64,000 nucleotides of DNA from Thalassobius sp050633445. Lineage in GTDB: Bacteria; Pseudomonadota; Alphaproteobacteria; Rhodobacterales; Rhodobacteraceae. Positions within the stretch are counted from its first letter, which is position 1. Each line of letters starts with the position of its first letter. Location: NCBI GenBank assembly GCA_050633445.1, contig JBOEGN010000031.1, positions 10,432 through 74,431 on the forward strand. Direction: 5' to 3'. Of this stretch, positions 28,701 through 37,213 are shown piece after piece. The position numbers and the translations under genes are program-made. The notes under the pieces were generated by a model that searched no databases, was not told the DNA's origin, and saw only the letters and a program-made list of their open reading frames with translations.

Positions 28701-30860
28701 ATGAGCACGGTGTTCCAGCAATTGGCAGAGGAAGGCGTGCTTTTGACACCCGAGCTGTCGTCGCCCGTGTCAGCTGCGGATCTGAAAGCTGCGGCAACGG
28801 CCAACCAACAGCTGCACCTGGACAAGCTGAAACATGTCGAACTTAACGACGCGCCGACCGGGCTAAAGGGAAAACTGCCCTACTATGTCGCCTACAACTG
28901 GCGGAACAACAAAGACCCGTTCATGCCGCTGTTTATCTGGTGGACCGCCAAGTACACCTTCTCAAACCAATTCGACTTTGCCCAAAAGAAGGTCGCACCC
29001 GATTTCTTGGACCAGTTTCAACTGGGCCAGTATCAGGTCGAAATGCATCTCAAATCCAGCGCGGCGGGCAACTTCTCTAGCACAAGTGGACAAAGCAACC
29101 ATTTCGAACTTCAGGGCGTCATCGCTATGTCTGCGAACCCGACCTATGTCCTGTGCGACCAGATCGCAAAATACTGTCAAACCTACCTTGATTATGACCC
29201 CAAAGAGGCTCCGAAACAGCAGGCCGGCGATCCGAACTATGACGTGAAATTGCTGTTTCACAAATCCTATCTGGAATACAACAGCCTGCGCATGCTGAGC
29301 CAGGGTCTGAGCGGCTTTAACCCCAGTATGATCCAGCGCGTCCAGGAAATGCAGCTGCCTGTAAACATTCCGACGTCGTGGACAGATGCGGGGTATGCGC
29401 TTTCTAACTTCTGGCAAACTCAGTTTCTGCATGAGCAATCCAAAAATTGGCCCGTGAATTGGAACAACGAGGCCCCCAACCCGGCCGCATTGGCGACAAA
29501 TGACAGCTATGTTGATTTCAACCCGCTTCGGGCAGGCATGCTAGAGATCGACCGGATTCAATTGGTCGATGCCTTTGGGCGCTTTATCGACTTGAGCGAG
29601 CCAAATCCGACCCATGTGTCTGACACCATGATTGATCCCGAGGCGGACAAGAAAATCTACCTTGCACCACGGCTGACCCAGCCGACGCGGTTGAATATGG
29701 ATTGGATCGCCGCAGAGACCTCTGCCGTGACTGGCAGCTTTGTGGAACCCGGCAGCGCTCAGCCTGCTGTCTCGCCAATCTGCGGCTGGATATGGCCAAA
29801 TCATTTGGACAATACCCTGGCGCTTTATGACGCGCGGGGCATTCCAGTTGGTTCGTTGGGCCTGCGGGACACGCCCAACCGCGAGGACGGCCCCGTCGTC
29901 CATTGGTTCCCGGTCCCCGGAGAAACAACAAGTGTCAGTGTCGCAAACCGCGAGCAGATGTTGACCTTTTTAGCAGACAAAGACGTCAATTCAGTCTTTA
30001 TTGACGTCCTTTCCAAGTTTCTGTTCGGCGATGAAACAAAGACTTCTGGGCAAAATTTTGCGGATGTCTTGCTGCTGCTTGAAGAATCTCAAAGCTTCAT
30101 CATCACCAATTCTCTGCAAGTTGATCAGGATCTTAGCCTGTTTGTCGGGCGCCCTCTTGTCGTTGCACAGACGCAACTTGGTCTGGAAACGAAAGGGACC
30201 ATTAGCCGAGCTGGCGACCTGAGTACCTTCCCAACCTGGAACAAAAATGGCGACCAGTTCACGATTGATAGCACGTCTTACATTCCCTATCAGCAGGACA
30301 ATTTTAACGATGGCGGGGTCTCTGATCTCCAGGTGCCGACGCGCATCGGGACGTCGCAGGTAAAGCTGCCAAGCGGAAACACCTTCCCCTATTTTGACGA
30401 TGGGGTTGTGGGGTATTTTGTCGGTGATGACTATGGCACTCTATTCACGCCGGTAGACATGGAGGCAACGGGCGCGATCAAATCCCTTGCGGACAGCGAT
30501 AGCGACTATCCCGTGAAAATCACGCCGAATTCCGCCCCCGAGATCGTGACTTTCATCATGGACCCGCGCGCCTCTGTCCATGCGACAACCGGTATTCTGC
30601 CGGCCCTGGGCATAAAAATCCCAGAGGATCAGTTCAACGACGTCTTGCGACAGATCGAGATTACTTTCCTGACGGCTCCGGTACTGACACGCGGCACGGT
30701 TCCAGACCTGCCAATCCCGAAAGAGCAAGGTTATGGTTGGGATTGGGTTACCACGGTCTCGGAGAACCCGATCGAGGGCACCCAGAATTTTCAACAAGCC
30801 AAGTTCCCTGAAACGCCACAAAGCCTTGTCGATGGCTGGCTGAAGCTAAAGCGCCAATAA
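25755..30860 (+). CDS. Giant uncharacterised 1701-residue protein with GIHLHW/VPNRW motifs
   Basis: Starts in a 4-base ATGA overlap with the previous gene. Landmarks: GIHLHWSIPRAYTRG near residue 60 and VVPNRWVVIRT near 87, a pairing that also occurs in large uncharacterised proteins elsewhere. A mostly helical, Ala/Ser/Leu-rich middle lies at roughly 590-880. A block of aromatic-rich beta sequence (YYVAYNWRNNKDPFMPLFIWW) follows near 1040. Near the C-terminus are FIMDPRASVHATTGILP and KEQGYGWDWVT. No signal peptide, no transmembrane segment and no catalytic triad that I can name. It is the largest cytosolic-type protein after the DUF6603-like one and the PKS. Function unknown. Confidence 0.8.
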   Translation: MNIIVPIHVEALRVTPNTAQLTKTALYEFDKLGKVATSAGSGMIAAENFATSQTYLRNQPGIHLHWSIPRAYTRGLQDQDTGALQYPVVPNRWVVIRTLKNNTPSQAPRAGTKAEPATDTCMWVLESDAHSVVDGDTTLGASVAPWMDNAGDLQGLQGNVLGRRLHITDGWHEPNAAMHTLAATLGDGNHGYLGKLFQAPYGSGETFTAYMPSSGNILGIYDSLEDYFPNPSTLSDDADFSVSYIVMGWVSDIASDACHIILNEAVANYAKLPERDKPTLAQYLEQIMGEELKWSLSDYSALTSTSIPQTQAIMNGIVSDISWKTTTQSGVTYPTGTPKNQDIKVSIGSNTADALSAYLNGTVADPFFNPDAPEVDHQVEWLLNALQFDQLPKLDSGTKGVGQLQEFLHTTTFAGQPGGNVWSVRQNKEKTQSQGQGNNNEVTLPAYLGKLLAELNSAQIQLDTSKDNIANQRKQLFLDWSYHAGQLQTNVFGPAKENLDKDVTGAFLVDGMLHYFPTLLETGSYNSFAKPVAPFVPTPDDFKIALPEAAHPDQTSGIASYAFLGQFNPTAQAFGTALQEMLVDADALSEELLPLGIASLEEVAALLELASLVPASSPTGQSQINELVKQALDSFDTASAALNKASTYGNALVDNSSGIDHLITEATNSTASIATLISDFKSYFTVQDVPEPLPLAGGKSFTDIVAASDVLNLFKYGAENEGFPGVEPLLDSYNGTNGHPSYVCDTSRAAFYMACAHIYAIQTLVPFNVTCAYYLQFCLQELTKAHSDATAITTNLTAANTALTTDPIHAVITGLASTANGILPTIKSDLEATSPKIADALSKVTALLDAQSGGLPAYLADLKGKSWLTVLENMRAAKTVAFQRMPVAQVVGILNQSLYGKVSKQFELVSAPGQMFASPNEPVILMAQDATEETILEPFTRNGRAEIIPCRLPNELVAADTPPPFPAAITSISTSIVPAQAGMSTVFQQLAEEGVLLTPELSSPVSAADLKAAATANQQLHLDKLKHVELNDAPTGLKGKLPYYVAYNWRNNKDPFMPLFIWWTAKYTFSNQFDFAQKKVAPDFLDQFQLGQYQVEMHLKSSAAGNFSSTSGQSNHFELQGVIAMSANPTYVLCDQIAKYCQTYLDYDPKEAPKQQAGDPNYDVKLLFHKSYLEYNSLRMLSQGLSGFNPSMIQRVQEMQLPVNIPTSWTDAGYALSNFWQTQFLHEQSKNWPVNWNNEAPNPAALATNDSYVDFNPLRAGMLEIDRIQLVDAFGRFIDLSEPNPTHVSDTMIDPEADKKIYLAPRLTQPTRLNMDWIAAETSAVTGSFVEPGSAQPAVSPICGWIWPNHLDNTLALYDARGIPVGSLGLRDTPNREDGPVVHWFPVPGETTSVSVANREQMLTFLADKDVNSVFIDVLSKFLFGDETKTSGQNFADVLLLLEESQSFIITNSLQVDQDLSLFVGRPLVVAQTQLGLETKGTISRAGDLSTFPTWNKNGDQFTIDSTSYIPYQQDNFNDGGVSDLQVPTRIGTSQVKLPSGNTFPYFDDGVVGYFVGDDYGTLFTPVDMEATGAIKSLADSDSDYPVKITPNSAPEIVTFIMDPRASVHATTGILPALGIKIPEDQFNDVLRQIEITFLTAPVLTRGTVPDLPIPKEQGYGWDWVTTVSENPIEGTQNFQQAKFPETPQSLVDGWLKLKRQ

Positions 30861-30938
30861 CACGAAGAAAACAACGCCGCGTCCGGTTCAACGTGCGGCA
30901 ATTCTGAATCCCAAGATCATTTCAGCAGGTCAAATCCT

Positions 30939-33419
30939 ATGGCAACCTATCCTCTAAACCTTACGAATCCCGCCATAACGACGGGCGACAAAGCGGTTGT
31001 TTTCACCGGGAACGACACAGCGAACACGCTGGAATTGACGATAGAAAACAATTCCGGTTTTCCGCAGAGCTTTACGCCGGACAAAAACCTGACGCTGGAC
31101 TTTCCAAGCACCATTATTTCTTATGATCAAATCAAGAAATTGCAGGTGAATGACGCGTGGACGATCACGCCGCCTGCCCCAATCGAACAAGGCACCAACA
31201 ACCCCTACAAAATCGCTCTGACGCCCGTCAAAACGATGGATTTCAAGTCAAATGCTAAGATCACGATCACCCTGAAGGATCTGTATCCCACAAAGGCTGG
31301 CAACGGGCCATTGAAGCTCAGCTATGCGTTTGAGCTTGGCAGTATGACCTCCACGGCGACGCTGACGTGTAACGCCCTGCCCAAGCCAGATAATCAGACG
31401 TTGATGGGTGCAATCTATGCCGTTTCCGTCGGTGTCGAGGTCGAAGGAAATTCTGCGGGCACCGACAAAACAGATAGGATCGAACCAAGCGTTAAGCCGG
31501 TCCAAGGACGCATCAAGGACGCCAGCGTCGTTGAAAATCGCGTCACGCTTAAGGTCGCGTTTCATGGCGAGAACAACAAGGCAAAACCCAGCAAGGGCTA
31601 CACGCCGTCAACCGAGCTGCTCGAAAAACCGGGCAGCTCTTTGCCACGCCTCACCTTCCGCTTTCCCTATTCAAATGCCGCCGCTCAAATTGATCAAATT
31701 TACACTCTGACGGATAACTCAAAAAGAACCAACGATGGGTATCTAAGCCCCACAAGTGGGCGTAATATCGACGTCTCCCTAAGCTCGACCCAGGCAGGCG
31801 TAACCAAAAATACCTGGTGGAACATTCTGGCCCCGGACGATAGCGACGATGCCACGGCTCCGGTTTGGACCGTCGAACCAACAGCCGCAAACGAGCATTT
31901 CTTTACGTCGATTGACCATCCCGGCCCTGGGCCTGGCCCGACGCTAAATATCTATCTCAGCAAAATTTGCACGACGCTTGAGATTTTCCCGCCAACCCCT
32001 CAGACGGCAATTTACGTTCAGAGCTTGGACTTTCCGGGTTTCAATGACCAAATGTCCGTGCATCTGATCGACAAGGACCCTGTACAAAAAACCAAATCCT
32101 TTAGCGCCAAGGTGGCGGATCCGTCAGCGCAGCCTACCCTGCAACTGGATTGGCACACCCAGAACACGACCTCTGTCCAGATAACGGACATCGAAAATCC
32201 GAATGCAGATCAAGCATTTGGCGCCGCGTCGACCCAGCTGGACCCATCTGGGCCGTTGACTGTTCCTATTTCCGTAACCAAGCCGCTTTTGTGCGAATAT
32301 ACGCTGACGTCCTATAATTCAGGGCGAAGCCCCCAATCGAGCACCAGCGGCAACGGCAAGATTTCGGCGCTCTGGGCGATCAATCAGACGGTGGGAACGG
32401 ATTGGTACGGCAACACCACGGTCATTTCCGCGTCACCGGACGGGTCACTGATCTATATGCCCGCGCAGGGCGCAGATGCCGGCACACCACTTTATGCCTT
32501 CAATTGCAGCGACTTGTCCATCAACACCAAAAAACCCTTTGATAACAATCTGCAAGCCGTCAATGTGACGTCATCCCCGGATGGGAAACACGTTTATGTC
32601 GTCCTGAAGGATCAACAGTATCAAGCCGCGCAGATTGTCCAACTGGCCTCTGATGGCCTTGCGATTGTTAACACTTTTGACGCGCTGCCTGGCGGTATCA
32701 TGAATGACGGCGGCTCTTTGGCTGTGTCCCCAGACAGCACGCATCTCGCCTATTCCAGTTATAAACCCGGATCCGGGGAGCCCCGCGTTTTGTACCTGGA
32801 TTGCACAAAGTCCTGGACAAGCTACACGCCCACAACAGTCACAGTTTCAAGCATGGTTAACCGGGGGCTGGCCGTCACATCAGGGGCGATTTTTCACGCT
32901 GATACGGGCGGTCTTGGGCATATAGGCCTGACCCCCACAATCGGCACGACATCGCAAACTTTGGCGCTCAGCTCTGGTGGCATCAACTACCGGTCTGGCC
33001 CGATGAGCCTGTCGCCGGACGGATCGCTGCTAGCGGTTATGGCCCTGCCCCCCGCGCGCACGACCGGTGCCAAAGTGTTCTTCGTAGACACAAACAATAT
33101 CACCGTTAATCCAATGTCCATCGACACCCCGATCAGTTTTGACGACGGGTTTGTCCTGCCGGGCCTGACATTCTCTGTTGATGGTCGGTATCTCTTTGTC
33201 TCTGGGGCCAGCCCCAGCGGCACCGCTGCGCTGTATACATATTCTGTCGCAACCGGAGAAGCTTTGCCACAGATGCAGATGCCAAGCGAACAGTTTGGAA
33301 ACGTCGTCGCACAGCCCACGGGCGCGGGCGTTTTTGTTCTAAATTCGCAACCATCGCTTATGGGTCGTCTGCTGCGCCTTAATCCTACATTTGAACCATT
33401 TAGCAACCCAAATTCCTGA
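30939..33419 (+). CDS. Uncharacterised protein with C-terminal beta-propeller (YVTN/WD40-like) repeats
   Basis: 826 residues, 78 bases after the previous gene, with AGCAGGT upstream of the ATG. The N-terminal ~150 residues look like an Ig-type beta sandwich (TLELTIENNSGFPQSF). The middle region (about 150-470) has further beta structure including the short run PGPGPGPTLNIYLSK. From about 490 to the end there are blade-like repeats: VISASPDGSLIYMPA, VTSSPDGKHVYVVLK, LAVSPDSTHLAYSS, MSLSPDGSLLAVMA, LTFSVDGRYLFVSG. These SPDG..hh strands are characteristic of seven-bladed propellers of the YVTN/WD40 type, usually protein-protein interaction platforms. No signal peptide, unlike most periplasmic YVTN proteins. 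It may serve as an interaction hub for the unit; that role is inferred. Confidence 0.8.
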   Translation: MATYPLNLTNPAITTGDKAVVFTGNDTANTLELTIENNSGFPQSFTPDKNLTLDFPSTIISYDQIKKLQVNDAWTITPPAPIEQGTNNPYKIALTPVKTMDFKSNAKITITLKDLYPTKAGNGPLKLSYAFELGSMTSTATLTCNALPKPDNQTLMGAIYAVSVGVEVEGNSAGTDKTDRIEPSVKPVQGRIKDASVVENRVTLKVAFHGENNKAKPSKGYTPSTELLEKPGSSLPRLTFRFPYSNAAAQIDQIYTLTDNSKRTNDGYLSPTSGRNIDVSLSSTQAGVTKNTWWNILAPDDSDDATAPVWTVEPTAANEHFFTSIDHPGPGPGPTLNIYLSKICTTLEIFPPTPQTAIYVQSLDFPGFNDQMSVHLIDKDPVQKTKSFSAKVADPSAQPTLQLDWHTQNTTSVQITDIENPNADQAFGAASTQLDPSGPLTVPISVTKPLLCEYTLTSYNSGRSPQSSTSGNGKISALWAINQTVGTDWYGNTTVISASPDGSLIYMPAQGADAGTPLYAFNCSDLSINTKKPFDNNLQAVNVTSSPDGKHVYVVLKDQQYQAAQIVQLASDGLAIVNTFDALPGGIMNDGGSLAVSPDSTHLAYSSYKPGSGEPRVLYLDCTKSWTSYTPTTVTVSSMVNRGLAVTSGAIFHADTGGLGHIGLTPTIGTTSQTLALSSGGINYRSGPMSLSPDGSLLAVMALPPARTTGAKVFFVDTNNITVNPMSIDTPISFDDGFVLPGLTFSVDGRYLFVSGASPSGTAALYTYSVATGEALPQMQMPSEQFGNVVAQPTGAGVFVLNSQPSLMGRLLRLNPTFEPFSNPNS

Positions 33420-33477
33420 ATTCCGACCCTCGGCCGGAATGCCCCGCCCATGCGCGCAGAGTGAAGCTGTCTGACGA

Positions 33478-34281
33478 ATGTCACCGCCAACCAAAATCGC
33501 TGAGGGCAGCTTTGCCACCGTCTATGAAATCGACGCGATGCGGGTTTCTAAACGCTTTAGGGACAAGTCCAGCGGCGACGCAATCAAATATGAAGCGATG
33601 ATGGCCGAGCACGCCCGAAACGCAGGTATCCCGACGCCTCAGGTCCGTGACGTCGATCTCGAAAACGGGACGATCATCTTTGACAAGATTGAGGGCATCA
33701 CGCTGGTGAACGTCGTCAAAAACAGGCCCTGGACTGTTTTCTGGGCCGCCCGTGAAATGGCCCGACTGTTCGCACGCATTCACAAAGTCAATGCCAGCAG
33801 TTTCGGAGCGAAGTCTCTGCACGATCAAATCGCGGAGCAAATTCAAGGATGTAGCGCCGTCCCTGACCACAAGCAGGCGCATCTCTTGGCGTCGATAAAA
33901 CCCGCGCATCCGATGTCACGACTGTGCCATTTCGATTTTCATCCCGAGAATGTCATGTTCGATGATCAGCAGGTTCATGTGATCGATTGGGGCTCTGCGA
34001 AACAAGGTCACCCTTTGTTGGACATCACTCAAACCGTCGTCATGAACCGGGTCGATCGCATCCTCCAAGAGCCGGGAAATCCGCCCACTTTTGTGGTCCG
34101 ACTGCTGCGGAAAGCTTATATAGAGGCCTTTCTCTTTTTCTACGCAAGGTTTTCGCGCGATTTCACATATCGGGAAATTAGGCAGGGCATTGCAAAGCTC
34201 TCCAAGGCGATCGCCGCCGCGCGTTTGGCGAATGCAAAACCCTATGAGACCCAAAAACTGCGCAGGATGATCGAGGCCTAG
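33478..34281 (+). CDS. APH-type (aminoglycoside phosphotransferase-like) small-molecule kinase
   Basis: 267 residues. Protein-kinase-like fold of the APH/choline kinase superfamily: a Gly-rich loop GSFATVY near residue 10, probable K25 in RVSKRF, catalytic loop HFDFHPENV with D153, and metal-binding D170 in VIDWGSA. The set of catalytic residues is complete, so it should be active; it phosphorylates a hydroxyl of a small molecule or possibly a protein. The start ATG at 33478 is 58 bases after the propeller gene and in the same direction, so it probably ends the operon. Its presence beside a PKS invites the idea of product modification or self-protection, but the substrate is unknown. Confidence 0.8.
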   Translation: MSPPTKIAEGSFATVYEIDAMRVSKRFRDKSSGDAIKYEAMMAEHARNAGIPTPQVRDVDLENGTIIFDKIEGITLVNVVKNRPWTVFWAAREMARLFARIHKVNASSFGAKSLHDQIAEQIQGCSAVPDHKQAHLLASIKPAHPMSRLCHFDFHPENVMFDDQQVHVIDWGSAKQGHPLLDITQTVVMNRVDRILQEPGNPPTFVVRLLRKAYIEAFLFFYARFSRDFTYREIRQGIAKLSKAIAAARLANAKPYETQKLRRMIEA

Positions 34282-34619
34282 GTGGATCATTGTTCGCCTG
34301 ATCCTGGCCCGTCCGAACGCGGACACACCTGGCCCGCAAACACCCGTTTTTGAACGAGGGAAGACACCGTTCAAAGCATAGCCAACGTGTATTTAGGCCA
34401 AACCACGACGCCATTTTGGCAGATGCGATGGAATTAGCGCAGCAAAGCGGGCCGCATTGGCCGGACGACGTTTCCGCCTCAACAAGGCCTTCCCGAGGGC
34501 CATCACCTTCTGCGCAAAACAGATCCAACCATCGCTAGTTTCAGCACGAGGGTCGTAAGAAGACTGCAAAAGGTTTTACCGCAGCTTTCCTCGAAATCGA
34601 ACGGGGCGTCAGCTCGACG
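34282..34619. other. 338-bp gap without a gene
   Basis: Separates the accessory locus from the DMSP cluster. Short frames on both strands lack ribosome binding sites and recognisable motifs. A minus-strand frame reads KALLRRKRRPANAARF, which could be a decayed gene end, but I could not assign it. Composition returns to that of the rightward housekeeping genes here, so this may be the right border of the acquired block. Confidence 0.35.
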
Positions 34620-34647
34620 AAAACGGCCCGACAAACATGCCGGGCCG
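34620..34647 (-). terminator. Rho-independent terminator for the dddC-type gene
   Basis: Arms CGGCCCG (34624-34630) and CGGGCCG (34641-34647) form a perfect 7-bp stem. On the minus strand it is followed by TTTT, 34 bases after the stop of the dehydrogenase gene. Confidence 0.7.
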
Positions 34648-34681
34648 CTCAGTTCCTAATATGTGGGTGGCGAAGCGCCTA

Positions 34682-36184
34682 TCACCCCAGTGTCGGCATG
34701 GTGAATTCCGGGTCCGTGCGCTGACCGCTGGGCCACCGGGTCGTGGTGGTTTTGATGCGGGTATAGAACCGCACGCCTTCCATCCCGTGCATGTGATGCT
34801 CGCCAAAGATCGACGATTTCCAGCCACCGAACGAGTGGTAGGCCATGGGCACAGGAATCGGAACGTTGATCCCGATCATGCCCACTTCGACATCCTGGCT
34901 AAAGCTGCGCGCGGTGTCGCCATCGCGGGTAAAGATCGCGGTGCCGTTGGCGTATTCGTGGCTGTGCACCAGATCCAGCGCGTCCTGATAGGAATTGCGG
35001 CGAACAACCGACAGGACCGGACCAAAGATTTCCTCTTTCCAGACGGTCATATCCGGGGTCACATTGTCCAGCAGCGTGCCACCCAGGAAATAGCCGTTCT
35101 CATAGCCCTGCATCTCTTGGTTAAAGTCACGACCATCGACAACGACCTTCGCGCCTTCGGCCTCGCCGGTGTCAATGTAGCCGCGGACCTTCGCCAGGTG
35201 CTGTTCGGTGACCAGCGGACCCATTTCCGAGCTTTTGTCGATGGTCGGGCCGATTTTCAGCGCGTTGATCTTGGGGATCATGATGTCGATCAGCGCATCT
35301 GCAACAGCATCGGTGACCGGAACAGCGACGGAAATCGCCATGCAGCGTTCGCCAGCCGAGCCATAGGCGGCCCCCATCAGCGCGTTAGCGGTCATTTCCA
35401 GATCAGCATCGGGCATGATAATCGCGTGGTTTTTAGCGCCACCCAGAGCCTGAACGCGCTTGCCGTTGGCAGTGCCGGTCTGGTGAATGTATTTCGCGAT
35501 CGGGGTCGAACCGACAAAGCTGATGGCTTTGACATCGGGGCTGTGCAGCAGCGCATCGACCGCTTCTTTGTCCCCGTTAACGACGTTGAATACGCCATCG
35601 GGCAGGCCGGCTTCGGTCAGCCACTCGGCCAGTTTCAGCGAAGACGACGGCACGCGCTCGGAGGGTTTCAGCACGAAGGTGTTGCCGGTGACCAGCGCGA
35701 CGGGGAACATCCACATCGGCACCATGGCCGGGAAGTTGAACGGGGTGATGCCCGCGCAAACGCCAAGCGCCTGACGGATGTTGTGGCTGTCAACGACCGA
35801 GCCGACATTCTCGGAGAACTCGCCCTTCATGAAGGTGGGCGCGCCGATGGCGAATTCCACAACTTCCAGACCGCGGGTCACTTCGCCAACGGCGTCGTCA
35901 TGGGTTTTGCCGTGCTCGGAGGCCAGAATCGAGGCCAGCTCGTCGGCGCGTTCCCACAGGATGTTTTTGAATTTGTCCAGGATGCGAGCGCGGCGCAGGA
36001 CAGGTGTTTTCGACCATTTGGGCCAGGCGGCTTTGGCGGCGGCCACGGCGCTGTTGACTTCGTCGGTCGAGGCCAGCGGCACATCGCGCTCGGACGCGCC
36101 GATGGCGGGGTTGAAGACCGGTTGCGAGCGGCCAGATGTGCCCTGCACATGGGCGCCGTTGATGTAGTGAGTAAGTTCGGACAT
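34682..36184 (-). CDS. dddC: CoA-acylating methylmalonate/malonate-semialdehyde dehydrogenase (DddC/MmsA type)
   Basis: 500 residues, usual length for the MMSDH branch of the aldehyde dehydrogenases. Key features: ITPFNFP and NAD-site FVGSTPIAKYIH, GGAKNH around 248-253, catalytic C281 in GSAGERCM, and the C-terminal SFGGWKSS. These enzymes use NAD+ and CoA to turn methylmalonate semialdehyde into propionyl-CoA or malonate semialdehyde into acetyl-CoA with loss of CO2. Start supported by AGGAGGAA. Because the neighbours are a DddD-type transferase, a BCCT carrier and a GMC oxidoreductase, I infer the DddC role, the last step of 3-hydroxypropionate breakdown from DMSP; valine catabolism (mmsA) is the alternative and both may apply. 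Divergent from a LysR gene. Confidence 0.9.
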   Translation of the reverse strand: MSELTHYINGAHVQGTSGRSQPVFNPAIGASERDVPLASTDEVNSAVAAAKAAWPKWSKTPVLRRARILDKFKNILWERADELASILASEHGKTHDDAVGEVTRGLEVVEFAIGAPTFMKGEFSENVGSVVDSHNIRQALGVCAGITPFNFPAMVPMWMFPVALVTGNTFVLKPSERVPSSSLKLAEWLTEAGLPDGVFNVVNGDKEAVDALLHSPDVKAISFVGSTPIAKYIHQTGTANGKRVQALGGAKNHAIIMPDADLEMTANALMGAAYGSAGERCMAISVAVPVTDAVADALIDIMIPKINALKIGPTIDKSSEMGPLVTEQHLAKVRGYIDTGEAEGAKVVVDGRDFNQEMQGYENGYFLGGTLLDNVTPDMTVWKEEIFGPVLSVVRRNSYQDALDLVHSHEYANGTAIFTRDGDTARSFSQDVEVGMIGINVPIPVPMAYHSFGGWKSSIFGEHHMHGMEGVRFYTRIKTTTTRWPSGQRTDPEFTMPTLG

Positions 36185-36281
36185 GGGTTCCTCCTAATGT
36201 GTGGCCCAAGTCTTACCGGCGTGTTACAGTCAAAAATATAGACAATATCGGCGATCTGTTATTCGAAAATGGATGTTAAGA

Positions 36282-37175
36282 ATGAACTGGGATGATTTGC
36301 GTTTCTTTCTGGCCGTCGCACGCGAGGGGCAGATTTTGCGGGCTGCGCAACGGCTTGGGACCAGTCAGGCGCGGGTCAATCGCCGGATCACGCAGTTCGA
36401 AGAGGCGCTGGGTGAAAAGCTGTTTGACCGACGCACGGTTGGATGCACCCTGACACCGGCCGGACGCGCGATGATGCCCAACGCCCTTGCCGCCGAAGAG
36501 GCGATGCTGAAGCTGAGCAGTGGCCCCGGATCCGCCAGGTCAAGCCAGATCAAAGGAACCGTGCGCATTGGTGCGCCGGATGGGTTTGGCGTGGCCTATC
36601 TGGCGGCGCATCTCCCGAAATTGCGGGCGCTTTATCCAGATCTAAAGGTACAGCTTGTGCCCGCGCCGCGTGCTTTTTCATTGTCGCAACGCGAGGCAGA
36701 TATCGCCATTGTCATCGGGCAACCGCAAAAGGGGCGACTTAAGGCGACCAAGCTTACGGACTATTCGCTTGGGCTTTATGCAGCGAAATCCTATCTTGCG
36801 GCGCACGGTTCGCCCCAATCGCTTGGTGATCTCGCTGACCATAATCTTGTCGGCTACGTGGATGATCTGATCTACACGCCCGAGCTTGAATTCAACAAGA
36901 GTTTCTGGCCCGGATGGACATCACAAATCGAGATTTCCAGCGCCTTGGCTCAGGTCGCAGCTGTACGCTCTGGCGCGGGTATCGGCGTTCTGCATGATTT
37001 TATCGTGCGCTCTGATCCAGAGCTGGAGCCGCTGTTTTCGGACATCAAGGCCGACAGAAGCTATTGGGTGGTCTGGCACGAAGCGATGGATGCTGTGCCG
37101 CATGTCTCTGTCACGACGCGGTTTATCATCGACACTGTGCGAAAGGATCGCGGGTTGTTTTCACCCAGATCTTAA
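36282..37175 (+). CDS. LysR-family transcriptional regulator divergent from the dddC-type gene
   Basis: 297 residues from the ATG at 36282 (MNWDDLRFFLAVAREG); a frame extension upstream to 36201 is rejected because it would place 27 atypical residues before the helix-turn-helix. Winged HTH at residues 1-60 (AAQRLGTSQARVNRRITQFEEALG), followed by the periplasmic-binding-like effector domain (GTVRIGAPDGFG). The 97-bp intergenic space to the dehydrogenase start is typical of a LysR regulator controlling its divergent neighbour and itself. The effector would plausibly be a DMSP-pathway acid or a semialdehyde precursor, inferred from position. Cytoplasmic. Confidence 0.85.
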   Translation: MNWDDLRFFLAVAREGQILRAAQRLGTSQARVNRRITQFEEALGEKLFDRRTVGCTLTPAGRAMMPNALAAEEAMLKLSSGPGSARSSQIKGTVRIGAPDGFGVAYLAAHLPKLRALYPDLKVQLVPAPRAFSLSQREADIAIVIGQPQKGRLKATKLTDYSLGLYAAKSYLAAHGSPQSLGDLADHNLVGYVDDLIYTPELEFNKSFWPGWTSQIEISSALAQVAAVRSGAGIGVLHDFIVRSDPELEPLFSDIKADRSYWVVWHEAMDAVPHVSVTTRFIIDTVRKDRGLFSPRS

Positions 37176-37184
37176 TACGGACAA

Positions 37185-37203
37185 GGGGGGCAATCCGCCC
37201 CCC
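37185..37203. terminator. GC hairpin between convergent LysR and BCCT genes
   Basis: GGGGGGC (37185-37191) pairs with GCCCCCC (37197-37203) across a 5-base loop. It sits in the 38-bp gap between two convergent stops. There is no good T-run on either strand, so it would be a weak or Rho-assisted terminator. Confidence 0.45.
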
Positions 37204-37213
37204 TCGCCAGTGT

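Noticed and set aside
34282..34619. Insertion-sequence remnant in the gap
   Set aside because: No transposase motif, terminal repeat or target duplication could be found.
34637..36241. Long plus-strand frame (534 codons) over the dehydrogenase gene
   Set aside because: It is a shadow in the antisense frame of a GC-rich gene; the minus-strand protein has complete family motifs and a ribosome binding site.
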